This document shows positions 34,135 to 42,616 of a stretch of 64,000 nt of DNA, piece by piece (position 1 is the first letter of the stretch; each line of letters begins with the position of its first letter). The DNA is from Mycolicibacterium sp. Lineage in GTDB: Bacteria > Actinomycetota > Actinomycetes > Mycobacteriales > Mycobacteriaceae. Both the position numbers and the translations under genes were made by a program. The stretch spans positions 124,001 through 188,000 of the forward strand of contig JACJWN010000006.1 in assembly GCA_020637165.1 (NCBI GenBank), given 5' to 3'. Under the pieces are notes generated by a model, which made no database searches, was not told where the DNA came from, and saw only the letters and a list, made by a program, of their open reading frames with translations.

Positions 34135-37100
34135 TCAGGCCACGGCCGCCCGCGACGCCATGAAGATCTCCGTCGGCATGGGCCGGCGCAGCCGCCAGGT
34201 GACCGCCATCGGGCGGCTGCCCTCGTGCTTGACGTAGTCGGCGGGTCCGAGGAAGACGTACGGTGCGGCACCGAGCTGGTTGGTCTTGGTCTCCCGAACA
34301 AACAGCAGGATGTTCGTTCCTTGGCGACGGTGGTTGATGTAGCGCTGGCCGGTCGGAGAAGTGGCGTTCGTTGTCGATTGGGATTCCCAGTGGAAAAGCT
34401 CCGGGCTGATCGCGAAGTCGCGGTACATCGTCGTCGGCGAGTAGTCGGTGTCGGTCTTCTTCAGGGTGATCAACAAGACGTCGGTGTTGATGTCCGGGCA
34501 CCACGCGACACCCTCCCGCATGGTGTTCGGGGTGCGCCGTTGGGATGTCCATCCCACGGCGGCGAGAATCTCTTCACGCGAGTAGCTGGCGTGGACGGCG
34601 AGGGGGACCTCGGAGAGCACCGGCAGCAGATCACCCAGCCGGGTCGTGGGCCGGTGCGCGGCATTGAAACCGATGTCGACGACTTGGCGCAGTTCGTCGA
34701 AGACCGGTTGGTCACGGAGTTCCCAGAGCGCGTCGGCGGCGTTCGCGTATCCCCCGCCGTCCGGGAACAGCGAGAAGAACAACATGTCCGCCAGCCGGGA
34801 CTCGAGGGGGCTGCCGGCTTCGACGGCGGAGCGAAGGATCCGGACGTATTCGTCGCGGCGAAGCCTGTCGTCGACGTGCGCGACGGCGCGGACACGTTTG
34901 ACCAGATCACTCTCTCGATGGCCGGTCGGGGCGTCCAGGCGGCCGGCGTCACGGCATAGCGTTGTCCACGACCGTCCGTTGCGGAGGATGTCGGCCAACT
35001 CGCGTCCGGATTCCTCCAGGAAGGACGCCAGGTCGATGTCGGGGTGGGACCGTACCTCTGAGATCAGGGCATTCCAGCGTGGGGAGACCTGCTGTCGGAT
35101 GTTCTCCAGCACCACATCGCGAGCAACGGGATCGAGGACGATCTGGCTGCCCGAGGGCAGAAACGGAAACCCGTGTTCGACCTGACGGGCGAGTTCTTTG
35201 CGCCCCAGTCCGGTCAGGGCCCGGAAGCGTTGATCGAAGCGGAATTCCTTGCGCTGGTGGCCGACGAAGTCCAGGGCCGTCAGGACCGTCTTGCCGGGGG
35301 CTGAGCGCAGACCACGTCCGAGCTGCTGCAGGAAGACCGTGGCGCTTTCGGTGGGTCGCAGGAACAGCACGGTGTCCACGTTGGGGATGTCGAGGCCTTC
35401 GTTGAACAGGTCGACGGCGAAGATGACGTTCAGTTCGCGGTCGCGCAGGTCGGCCAGCGCTGCCCGCCGGTCGCTGCCCGAGGTTTCGGCCGACACCGCC
35501 CGAGCGGGGATGCCAGCGGCGTTGAACCGTTCCGCCATGTAGCGGGCGTGCTCGACGCTGACGCAGAATCCCAGGGCGCGCATTTGCCGCACGGCCTCGA
35601 CCTTGTCGTTGAGTTCCTTGAGGATGATCCGGGTCCGAGCGTCGTTGCCGGTATAGATCCGGCTCAGTTCTGCGGGGTCGTATCCCCCACGCTTCCAGGC
35701 GATCTTGTCGATCTCGGTCGGGTCGAAGATACCGAAGTAGTGGAACGGGCAGAGCAGCTGTTGATCGAGGGCGTCCCACAATCGCAGTTCCGCCGCGACC
35801 CGGCCGCCGAAGAACTCGCGGACGTCCACCCCGTCGGCACGTTCGGGGGTGGCGGTCAGCCCCAGCAGTTCCATCGGCGCCACATGGTCGAGCAGCCGAC
35901 GGTAGGACTTGGCCTCCGCGTGGTGGAATTCGTCGACGACCACCACATCGAAGCGATCCGGCGTAATGCCGTCCAGCCGGGCCTGGGAGAGGGATTGAAT
36001 GCTGGCGAAGACGTGACGCCACTTCCTCGGCTCCTCCCCGTCGACCAGTAACTCCCCGAATGTCGGTTCGGTGAGCACCTCCTGGTACATCCGACGGGAC
36101 TGCAGCAGGATTTCCTTGCGGTGGGCCACGAAGAGCAAGCTGAGGTTCCGGCCGTGCAGTTCCCGCAGCCGCCGGTAATCCAGCGCGGCAACAACAGTCT
36201 TGCCGGTGCCGGTGGCCGCGACGATGAGGTTGCGGTGCCGATCGTGCAGTTGTCGTTCGGCCTCGAGTTGTTCGAGCATCTCGGCCTGGTAGGGCTTGGG
36301 CTGCACTTCCAGCCCGGACAGTGTGATGACAACCCGTTCGTTGGTTTTCTTCCCCGAGGCGATGTCGAGGGCTTCGCGGAGCCTGTCGCCATCGTCAGCC
36401 GGCCGGTAGGGCTCGAACTCCCGGTTTTCCCAGTAGGACTCGAAGGTAGCGCCGAACTTGTCCAGCAGGTGCGGCGTCGAGACTGCCGACAGGCGGACGT
36501 TCCACTCCAAACCGTCGACGAGCGCAGCGTGGGAGAGGTTGCTCGAGCCGACGTAGGCGGTGTGGAACCCGGTGTTGCGATGCAGCATCCAGGCCTTGGC
36601 GTGCAGCCGGGTCCGGTTGATCTCGTAGTTGATCCGGACCTCTGCGCCGAAATCGTTGACTAGGGCATCGAGCGCCCTGGCATCGGTCGCGCCGAGGTAG
36701 GTGGTGGTGATGACGCGCAGCGGCACATTGCGGTGTTTGAGCTCCGTGAGCTCCTTCTCCAGCAGCCGCAACCCTTGCCACTTGACGAAGGCGAGCAGCA
36801 GGTCGACCTGATCGGCGCTGGCCAACTCGGCCCTGAGTTCGGCCGCCAGGGTGGGCTCGTCGCGGGCGTTGGTCATCAGGGCGGTGTCCGACAGCGGGGT
36901 CGCGGGCCGGACGAAGCGCGATGAGTCGGTGATCCCAGCGGGCATGACGGCGTTGAGGCGTTTGATCCGATCCGGCTCTATCTCGTAGAGAACTTCTTGA
37001 AGTGCCTCCGGGTCCGGCAAAACCGAGAGGATGTCACGGACTAGAGAGGTCCGGGCCTCGGGCGTTCTGGCCGTCCGCAGTGTTCGCTCGATGAGGCCGG

Positions 37101-37311
37101 CCAGATGTCGGGCGACGATCTGCGGCTGCTCCCCCTCGTCGACGTCCTTCAGGTCCGCTACCTGGTCAACATTGGCATCAAGCAGTTGTTTGAGACGTGC
37201 GGTCAATAGCGACTCGTAGACCCCCGGTTTCACGGTTCGGACACTAACCGCTGGGTGGGACAAACGGTCGATGATCAGGCGGAGCTCTTGAAGAACTGCC
37301 GGCTGTGCCAC
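34135..37311 (-). CDS. PLD nuclease-like/superfamily II helicase/DUF3427 protein
   Basis: A 1058-residue multidomain protein. Residues 140-300 form a phospholipase D-type domain with H237-A-K239 and GSSN (255-258), one HKD half-site. Residues 335-740 are a DEAD/DEAH (ResIII-type) helicase: Walker A AATGTGKT at 365-372, DEFHH at 460-464, and QQLGRGLRS near 695. The last 290 residues match DUF3427 (YSPTTMYRDFAISPELFHWESQS and FLGPADYVKHEGSRPM). This layout occurs in bacterial defence islands. The GTG start lies inside the 3' end of the HNH gene (37-base overlap, shifted frame), so the two were probably made together. Confidence 0.9.
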   Translation of the reverse strand: MAQPAVLQELRLIIDRLSHPAVSVRTVKPGVYESLLTARLKQLLDANVDQVADLKDVDEGEQPQIVARHLAGLIERTLRTARTPEARTSLVRDILSVLPDPEALQEVLYEIEPDRIKRLNAVMPAGITDSSRFVRPATPLSDTALMTNARDEPTLAAELRAELASADQVDLLLAFVKWQGLRLLEKELTELKHRNVPLRVITTTYLGATDARALDALVNDFGAEVRINYEINRTRLHAKAWMLHRNTGFHTAYVGSSNLSHAALVDGLEWNVRLSAVSTPHLLDKFGATFESYWENREFEPYRPADDGDRLREALDIASGKKTNERVVITLSGLEVQPKPYQAEMLEQLEAERQLHDRHRNLIVAATGTGKTVVAALDYRRLRELHGRNLSLLFVAHRKEILLQSRRMYQEVLTEPTFGELLVDGEEPRKWRHVFASIQSLSQARLDGITPDRFDVVVVDEFHHAEAKSYRRLLDHVAPMELLGLTATPERADGVDVREFFGGRVAAELRLWDALDQQLLCPFHYFGIFDPTEIDKIAWKRGGYDPAELSRIYTGNDARTRIILKELNDKVEAVRQMRALGFCVSVEHARYMAERFNAAGIPARAVSAETSGSDRRAALADLRDRELNVIFAVDLFNEGLDIPNVDTVLFLRPTESATVFLQQLGRGLRSAPGKTVLTALDFVGHQRKEFRFDQRFRALTGLGRKELARQVEHGFPFLPSGSQIVLDPVARDVVLENIRQQVSPRWNALISEVRSHPDIDLASFLEESGRELADILRNGRSWTTLCRDAGRLDAPTGHRESDLVKRVRAVAHVDDRLRRDEYVRILRSAVEAGSPLESRLADMLFFSLFPDGGGYANAADALWELRDQPVFDELRQVVDIGFNAAHRPTTRLGDLLPVLSEVPLAVHASYSREEILAAVGWTSQRRTPNTMREGVAWCPDINTDVLLITLKKTDTDYSPTTMYRDFAISPELFHWESQSTTNATSPTGQRYINHRRQGTNILLFVRETKTNQLGAAPYVFLGPADYVKHEGSRPMAVTWRLRRPMPTEIFMASRAAVA

Positions 37312-38008
37312 TCGACGTGGTGCGGGCTCGGTGCGGGATGACGCGGGGCTGGGTCCAACAGCGGTCTCGAGTCGAGGCTGTAGACGAGACGATCCCCTTG
37401 CTCACTGCGGGATACATAATGCGGCGAGACACGGACCGTCAGATCGGCGCTCAGGCCGAGCGCACCCAGGTCGAAGAGCACGTGATGGATCGCGCACAAC
37501 GCAAGGCCGTTGTCCGCCTCGTCGGTACCGCCCTGGGAGTGCCAGACCACGTGGGCGGCGTCCAGCCCGGCGGGATCGCGGCCCATGGCGCCGTCATAGC
37601 CGCACATGGCGCAGCGGTTGCGCCAGCCGTGAAGAACCTCGCTACGAAATCCAGGACGCCGACGGGGACGGGAGCGTTTGTGGTGCTGCCACGTCGCCTC
37701 CTCCGCCGCCTCGAGGTCCAAGCCCACATCCGCGCAGATCGGTTCGAGATAGGTCGGGGTGAAGTTGAGGTCGATCAGCAGCCGCGCCGATTCAGCCAGA
37801 AGAGACGGGTCCTTGCGGAGGAGATCCTCGACTTCCGGGCGGAGCCGACCCCTGGCGTGGGCCCGGCACAGAGCAGAGCGGGTGTCTTTGAGCGCCTCGC
37901 CGGCGTCGCCGTCGAGCTCCCACAGCTCAGACTCCAGATGGACGAACGGCATCGCCGCGCGGTACCGGTTCGTCGAGGGCGGTCCGAAATCATCGAGCAG
38001 TCGGCTAA

Positions 38009-38030
38009 TACTGCAGCCGTAGATCGTGGT
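38009..38030 (+). repeat. IS701 left inverted repeat
   Basis: Identical over 22 bases to the reverse complement of 39416-39437. Preceded by CTAA. Confidence 0.93.
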
Positions 38031-39355
38031 CATTGGTTTTCCCGTCGTCGGTAGTGGGATTGGCGGGCGCGGTATTGGTGTTGTCGGCGCCATTTGGACC
38101 AGGCCAGCAGGGTGGCCAGGGTGTGGTTGGTGTGCAGGAGCAGGGCGTCGAAGAGCCGGCGAAACTCGTTGACAGTCAACCTGATCAGGCCGGCGACTGA
38201 GGGCTGGGCGTCGCGTTCGATGGCGGTGGCCACTGCGAGGAACGCGTGGGCGAGCATGGCCAGGGTGGTCCAGCGGTGCCAGGAGCACCAGCGCCGGACC
38301 TGGTGCTGGTCCAGACCGACCAGACCCTTGGCCGCCTGAAAGGACTCCTCGATACGCCAGCGCTGTCCGGCCACGGCAACCAAGGTGCGTAGCGGGACGG
38401 GTCGGGGGCTGTAGCAGCGCAGGTAGGCGTGCTCGCCGGTGCGGTCGTTGCGGCGGATCAGCAAATGATGGATGCCGGGGTCGGTGTCGTCTTCGGCGAG
38501 CAGCCGGAACCAGGCCCAGGAGTACATCCTTGGCCCGTGTGCGCCGGCGCCGGCGGAGTGGCGCTGCCAGGCATGCGGTGGGATCAGCCCCGGCAGGGCA
38601 TCGACGCGCAACGGGCCGGCGCCGGTAGGAACCCGCCGGTTGGCCGCGATGGCCATCACATAGCCCAGGTTGTGGGCGCGGATGGCTGCCCGCAGACGCG
38701 GGTCGGCGCCATAGACCTCATCACCGGTCACCCAGGCAGCGGGAACGCCTGCGGCTACCGCCCGGTCGATCAGTTGCTTCGCCAGTTCCGGTTTGGTCGC
38801 AAAGCCACACTCGCTCTGAGGGATTCCCGCATCAGCGCAGCGGCCGGGGTCCTCGGTCCAGGACTTGGGCAGATACAAAGCGCGGTCGATCAGGGCGTGT
38901 CCGCGCGGGGCTGCGTAGGTCAGATATACCGCCACCTGGGAGTTCTCAATGCGCCCGGCCGTCCCGGAGTATTGCCGTTGAACCCCGACGCTGTGGGTGC
39001 CTTTCTTGACATCTCCGGTCTCGTCGACGACCAGGATCGCCCCTGGGTCGCCGAAGGCGTCGATGACGTAGTCGCGGACATCGTCACGCACCGCCTCGGC
39101 ATCCCAGCGGGCCCGGCCCAGCAGGTGCTGAAACGCGTGCGGCGTGGCGGCGCCACGGTGCTCAGCGATGGTCCAGCAATTTTTTCGATCCAGGCCCGAG
39201 ACCATCCCCGCGAGTAACTCGCCGGCATGGCGCAGTGGCTCGAAACGGGCAAAACGCGGCGCGATGCGATCCAGCACCGCGGTGAACTCAGCCTGCCAAC
39301 GCTGGGGGTCTACGCTATGAACCGCGGCGATCGCGGCATATTCAGATGTCTTCAC
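38030..39355 (-). CDS. IS701-family DDE transposase
   Basis: A 441-residue transposase. The acidic residues are visible in VVDETGDVKKGTHSVGVQRQ (Asp), WVTGDEVYGADPRLR (Asp) and RWRIEESFQAAKG (Glu), in the IS701 order. The stop overlaps the last base of the inverted repeat. The reading frame is intact, so the element may still be mobile. Confidence 0.93.
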   Translation of the reverse strand: MKTSEYAAIAAVHSVDPQRWQAEFTAVLDRIAPRFARFEPLRHAGELLAGMVSGLDRKNCWTIAEHRGAATPHAFQHLLGRARWDAEAVRDDVRDYVIDAFGDPGAILVVDETGDVKKGTHSVGVQRQYSGTAGRIENSQVAVYLTYAAPRGHALIDRALYLPKSWTEDPGRCADAGIPQSECGFATKPELAKQLIDRAVAAGVPAAWVTGDEVYGADPRLRAAIRAHNLGYVMAIAANRRVPTGAGPLRVDALPGLIPPHAWQRHSAGAGAHGPRMYSWAWFRLLAEDDTDPGIHHLLIRRNDRTGEHAYLRCYSPRPVPLRTLVAVAGQRWRIEESFQAAKGLVGLDQHQVRRWCSWHRWTTLAMLAHAFLAVATAIERDAQPSVAGLIRLTVNEFRRLFDALLLHTNHTLATLLAWSKWRRQHQYRARQSHYRRRENQ

Positions 39356-39415
39356 AAACTCCGAACAATGCCGCGGTCACCGCTCTGACCAGTGCAGACA
39401 CGCCGAATCCCACCA

Positions 39416-39437
39416 ACCACGATCTACGGCTGCAGTA
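39416..39437 (-). repeat. IS701 right inverted repeat
   Basis: Mirrors 38009-38030 exactly and is followed by the CTAA duplication at 39438-39441. Confidence 0.93.
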
Positions 39438-39689
39438 CTAACGGGTTTTTCGGCCTCCTCGTAGGTACACGCCGAGGTCCCCTGCTGCTGTAGCCGGCCG
39501 AGCAACCAGAGCAGAAGCAGCGGCTTGTGCGGATATCGCTCGCCGCGGCCGCGGGGGGCCATTCGCAGGGTAGCCAGTTTTTCTAGGAATTCCTCCCGCT
39601 GCACACATCAAGCTTGGCAAAGAAGCATGCCCGACGCCGGCGGATTCACCGCTGTGATGTCGTACCAGCGGCGTATAACCATCCAGAAC

Positions 39690-40334
39690 ATGAATCCAGG
39701 AGCAGCCCAGTTGACTATTCAGGACGATATTTCCCGCTACTTGACCGAGCCGATCCTTACCCGGGCGGAAGTGTTGGCGCGCCCGTCACCGGTTCCGCAA
39801 CAGCCCGGCGTCTATGGATGGTGGTTCCGTGAGCTTCCCGCCAAGATCGACGTGCGGGAGTGCATCTCCCGCGACGGCTTGACACTCTTGTACGCCGGTA
39901 TCAGCCCGAAGAAACCGCCTACCAACGGACGCGGGCCCAGCCGACAGACTCTTCAGTCCCGGATTAAGACTCATTACACCGGCAACGCCGAGGGATCGAC
40001 ACTGCGCCGTACCCTCGGATGCCTGCTGGCCTCGGAATTGGGTATTGAGCTACGCAGGTTTGGATCCGGTACGCGTCTGCATTTTGGATTCGGCGAGCAG
40101 GCCCTCTCCCGGTGGATGGATCGCAACGCCTACGTCTCCTGGCTCTCAATCGCGCAGCCCTGGTTGCTCGAGGACCAGATCCTGGCCACGCTGGACCTTC
40201 CACTGAACCTGGACCAGAACCACCACAATGCATTCCACTCGACCCTGACCGAAGCCCGCGCTGCCGCCGCGTTGCGAGCGCGGTCCTTGCCAGCGCTGCC
40301 GAATCCGGGTGTCGGGGGAAGCGGGATCGATTAG
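39690..40334 (+). CDS. GIY-YIG nuclease-like protein
   Basis: A protein of about 214 residues. PGVYGWWFRE and, later, LLYAGISPKK give the GIY and YIG-like strands of the GIY-YIG fold. QTLQSRIKTHYTGNAEGSTLRRTLGCLLA supplies the conserved Arg region, and SWLSIAQPWLLEDQILATLDLPLNLDQN the Glu/Asn end of these nucleases. The start is uncertain: ATG 39690 is used, with TTG 39711 (AGGAG upstream) and ATG 39627/39657 as options. It is divergent from, and adjacent to, the split HNH gene, so it may belong to the same defence module, but it could also be independent. Confidence 0.75.
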   Translation: MNPGAAQLTIQDDISRYLTEPILTRAEVLARPSPVPQQPGVYGWWFRELPAKIDVRECISRDGLTLLYAGISPKKPPTNGRGPSRQTLQSRIKTHYTGNAEGSTLRRTLGCLLASELGIELRRFGSGTRLHFGFGEQALSRWMDRNAYVSWLSIAQPWLLEDQILATLDLPLNLDQNHHNAFHSTLTEARAAAALRARSLPALPNPGVGGSGID

Positions 40335-40458
40335 CAATTTGCGGTTAGCGCTGCCGTCAACAAGGAAAGACCGATTCGCGGGCGCGCCCCGAGGGAGCCT
40401 GCCAAAAAGCCGCTTGGTATGGACGTTTTCGAGGTCAGCAGGCGGTCCGCAATTGCGA

Positions 40459-40671
40459 TCAGTCAACCGCTGGCTGCGCTTCGATGATGAACCATGGCAG
40501 TTCGCCAGGATTCGCGTGCCAGTCGACTGAATCCCACCAGCAGTCCTTCATCGGTAGGCTGATCACCCCAACTGCGTTACGGCTCGCCACCTCTCGAGTC
40601 CAAGTGGTTTCCCAAGTGGCCCGGATTCCTTGTCGTGGGCATGGGGAACAAAAAGAGGAGCAGTGGTGCAC
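40459..40671 (-). CDS. Hypothetical small protein, low confidence
   Basis: A 70-codon frame (GTG start) with protein-like content in its second half (VASRNAVGVISLPMKDCWWDSVDWHANPGELPWFIIEAQPAVD). No family was recognised and a stop lies just before the start. The neighbouring stretches 40335-40458 and 40672-40952 show no further gene. Confidence 0.3.
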   Translation of the reverse strand: MHHCSSFCSPCPRQGIRATWETTWTREVASRNAVGVISLPMKDCWWDSVDWHANPGELPWFIIEAQPAVD

Positions 40672-40997
40672 GTTGATCTACCCCGCCGGACGCGAAAGGT
40701 CGCTACAGGATGCCAATCCGCACAACGACTTCCGTAGTCACAAACTCAACATGAAAGAGACAACGGCCAATCCATTCGACCGCTGTACAGCAACTACGGC
40801 GGAGGATGATCCGCAATGGTCTAACTGTCGCATCCAACTCCATCGCCATCGCGATCGAGCCCGTAGACATCATTGCCGATGACTCTGACAGGGCCCTGGA
40901 CATAGGCTGGTCCATTGCCGCTGCCGCCAGCGCAGTTGAGCGGTCCCCGATAGTCGGTCCACCTGGTTTTAGAGCCAGGTTTGTTTTGATGCCGATT

Positions 40998-41864
40998 TCA
41001 GTTGATCTCGCAGGCCACGGGGTGATGGGTGTGGCTGCACCCGGCAGCGTACTCCGCGGGGGTGAGGTAGCCCAGGGCTGAATGGCGGTGGGCGGTGTTG
41101 TGCTCGTGCTTGTAGTCGGCGATGGCCACTCGGGCCTCGAGCACGGTGGTCCAGTGGTTGCGGTTGAGACACTCCCGGCGCAGCCGGTTGTTGAACGACT
41201 CGATGAACCCGTTGTTCCACGGGGTACCCGGAGGAATGTAGACAACACCAACCATGCCGACGCAGAACTGTTGCAGCGCTTGAGAAATCATCTCCGGGCC
41301 GTTGTCCATCCGCAGCACCATCGGCGGCCCGCCGGCTGCGGTGAAACAGCGTCGCAGATCCTCAATGAGCCGCTCGGCGGTGATCGAGCGCTCCACGATG
41401 TTCAGCAGCGACTCACGGGTGTGTTCATCGACCATCGAGGCGATCTTGATGGCCTTGCCATCCATGGTGGAGTCGAACTGGAAATCCAGCGCCCACACCA
41501 CCTTGGGGGCATCAGCGCCGACCTGCGGCACCGAAGATTCCCCGACACGCTTGCGCCGGCTGCGCACCCGGCGCTGCAGGCCCTCCTCGACCCACAGCCG
41601 GTGGACCTTCTTGCGGTTGACCACCTGCTGCTCGTCGTAGCGCAACCCCGCCCAGGCCCGCCGGAACCCGTGACACGGATTGCGCTGGGAGTAGCTGCGC
41701 AGCCACTCCCGCAGCTGTGCATCCGGATCGGCCGGAGTCTGGGCCGACGGGAGGCGCCGGTAGGTCGAGCGGGACAGCCCGACCGCCTTACACGCCAACC
41801 GCTCAGACATGCCCTTGACCCTCTTGAGCATGTCCACGGCGCGGCGCTGGGCAGCCGGGCTCAA
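40998..41864 (-). CDS. IS3-family transposase orfB
   Basis: A 288-residue integrase-core transposase: VWALDFQFDSTMDG (Asp), LRMDNGPEMIS (Asp) and IESFNNRLRRECLN (Glu) give the DDE triad. It is read after a -1 shift from orfA; the switch region is an A4T4 run at about 41863-41870 (orfA ends AAG-GGA-AAA-TTT-TGA, while orfB runs AAA-ATT-TTG). It resembles the IS407 subgroup. Confidence 0.9.
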   Translation of the reverse strand: MSPAAQRRAVDMLKRVKGMSERLACKAVGLSRSTYRRLPSAQTPADPDAQLREWLRSYSQRNPCHGFRRAWAGLRYDEQQVVNRKKVHRLWVEEGLQRRVRSRRKRVGESSVPQVGADAPKVVWALDFQFDSTMDGKAIKIASMVDEHTRESLLNIVERSITAERLIEDLRRCFTAAGGPPMVLRMDNGPEMISQALQQFCVGMVGVVYIPPGTPWNNGFIESFNNRLRRECLNRNHWTTVLEARVAIADYKHEHNTAHRHSALGYLTPAEYAAGCSHTHHPVACEIN

Positions 41865-42151
41865 AATTTTCCCTTCGCCACCTCCCGCAGGGCGTCCTTC
41901 TCCAGCTCAGCCTCGGCCAGCAGCCGCTTGAGGCGGGAGTTCTGCTCACGCAGCTCCTTAAGCTCCTTGGCCGCGTTGACGTCCATGCCGCCGTAGGCAC
42001 GTCGCCAGTTGTACAGCGTGGCCGCCGAGACCTCCAGCTCGCCGGCGATCTCCTCGTTGGTCCTGCCCGCCGCGGCCAGTTCATCGGCACGGCGCAACTT
42101 GCGCACCACGTCCTCCGCCGAATGCTTCTTCCGACCAGCCATGTCCTTCAT
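41861..42151 (-). CDS. IS3-family transposase orfA
   Basis: A 96-residue protein with a Tc3/HTH-type DNA-binding region (AEDVVRKLRRADELAAAGRTNEEIAGELEVSAATLYNWRR) and a leucine-zipper-like tail (LKELREQNSRLKRLLAEAELEK). The ATG at 42151 follows GGAAGGGAC. It probably makes a fusion with orfB by -1 frameshifting. Confidence 0.9.
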   Translation of the reverse strand: MKDMAGRKKHSAEDVVRKLRRADELAAAGRTNEEIAGELEVSAATLYNWRRAYGGMDVNAAKELKELREQNSRLKRLLAEAELEKDALREVAKGKF

Positions 42152-42219
42152 CGTCCCTTCCAGCCCCTCCACGGGCCACAGGACTCTAAAACAAGGCGGA
42201 CTCACCTATGGGGAACACG

Positions 42220-42429
42220 TCACAGGGGCCGCACCCCGCCGTGGCGGGCCACCACCTCGTCGACGACGGTATTGAGCCGCCCGATCGCCGCCGCCATCCC
42301 GGGGTGGTTCTCCCACAACCGGGTCGAGCCCTCGACATCGGCCAGCAGGAGCGTCACCGTGCCTGTCGGCAACTCGCTCACGGCCAGATCACCCCAGTTC
42401 AACGGCACAATCTCTGCGTAATTGGTCAT
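42220..42429 (-). pseudogene. N-terminal stub of a class III cyclase/LuxR-type regulator
   Basis: The 69-codon frame begins MTNYAEIV and contains LPTGTVTLLLADVEGSTRLWENHP, the first strand and metal-binding Asp of the class III adenylate/guanylate cyclase domain seen in large mycobacterial LuxR-type regulators. It stops after HGGVRPL, where the domain normally continues for over 100 residues and is followed by ATPase and HTH domains. The IS3 end lies 15 bases further on. The gene is dead. Confidence 0.7.
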
Positions 42430-42475
42430 GCTAGCCAGCATTGCTCCCCTCGGAGGGCACAACATCAGCACAACC

Positions 42476-42543
42476 GCGTAGATCCGCCCCCCTTCGGTAC
42501 GTATCCGCGGCGAAATACGACCCTCCCCGCCGCGGATCTACGC
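42476..42543. promoter_or_regulatory. Nested inverted repeats upstream of the P450 gene
   Basis: GCGTAGATCCGC (42476-42487) and GCGGATCTACGC (42532-42543) form a perfect 12-base inverted repeat with a 44-base loop. Inside it CGTAT (42500-42504) and ATACG (42515-42519) form a second dyad. A further GCGGATCT lies at 42549-42556. It is probably a regulator-binding region for the P450 cassette; the loop could also fold in RNA. Confidence 0.5.
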
Positions 42544-42616
42544 ATTACAGCGGATCTTCTTCCGTCCCGCCCGGCGCAGAGTCACAAGGGCAGCCGACTC
42601 CAAGGGAGAAAATCTC

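Larger units (their letters stand above)
38009..39437 (-). mobile_element. IS701-family insertion sequence, complete, 1429 bp
   Basis: Bounded by perfect 22-base inverted repeats beginning TACTGCAGCCGTAGATCG, at 38009-38030 and 39416-39437. The flanks carry the same CTAA at 38005-38008 and 39438-39441, a 4-base YTAR target duplication as expected for IS701. It contains a single intact transposase. The precise ends and matching duplication indicate a recent, clean insertion. Confidence 0.93.
37275..39604 (-). pseudogene. SBD-HNH (phosphorothioate-sensing McrA-type) restriction gene split by an IS701 element
   Basis: The gene lies in two pieces on the minus strand: codons 39604-39442 (start GTG, REEFLEKLATLRMAPRGRGERYPHKPLLLLWLLGRLQ) and 38004-37275. 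Joining them through one copy of the 4-base duplication gives exactly 897 bases, 298 residues and a stop, with P-V-S-R-L-L-D-D-F-G across the join. PHKPLLLLWLLGRL is the opening of the sulfur-binding domain of type IV McrA-like enzymes. The C-terminal CAMCGYDG...LDAAHVVWHSQGG...NGLALCAIHHVLFD is an HNH/beta-beta-alpha-metal nuclease with zinc Cys. Such enzymes cut phosphorothioated DNA. The IS inactivates it. Confidence 0.85.
40953..42205 (-). mobile_element. IS3-family insertion sequence, about 1253 bp
   Basis: Ends are imperfect inverted repeats: the left end GTCGGTCCACCTGGTTTTAGAGCC (40953 on) pairs with the reverse complement of the right end (to 42205), GTGAGTCCGCCTTGTTTTAGAGTC. It carries overlapping orfA and orfB on the minus strand. 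A target duplication could not be confirmed, so end positions may be off by a few bases. It sits just beyond a truncated adenylate-cyclase gene, so its arrival or a linked deletion removed that gene's rest. Confidence 0.82.

Noticed and set aside
40335-40458. Imperfect inverted pair GCAATTTGCGG / CCGCAATTGC considered as ends of a mobile element
   Set aside because: Too short an interval, no gene inside and no flanking duplication.
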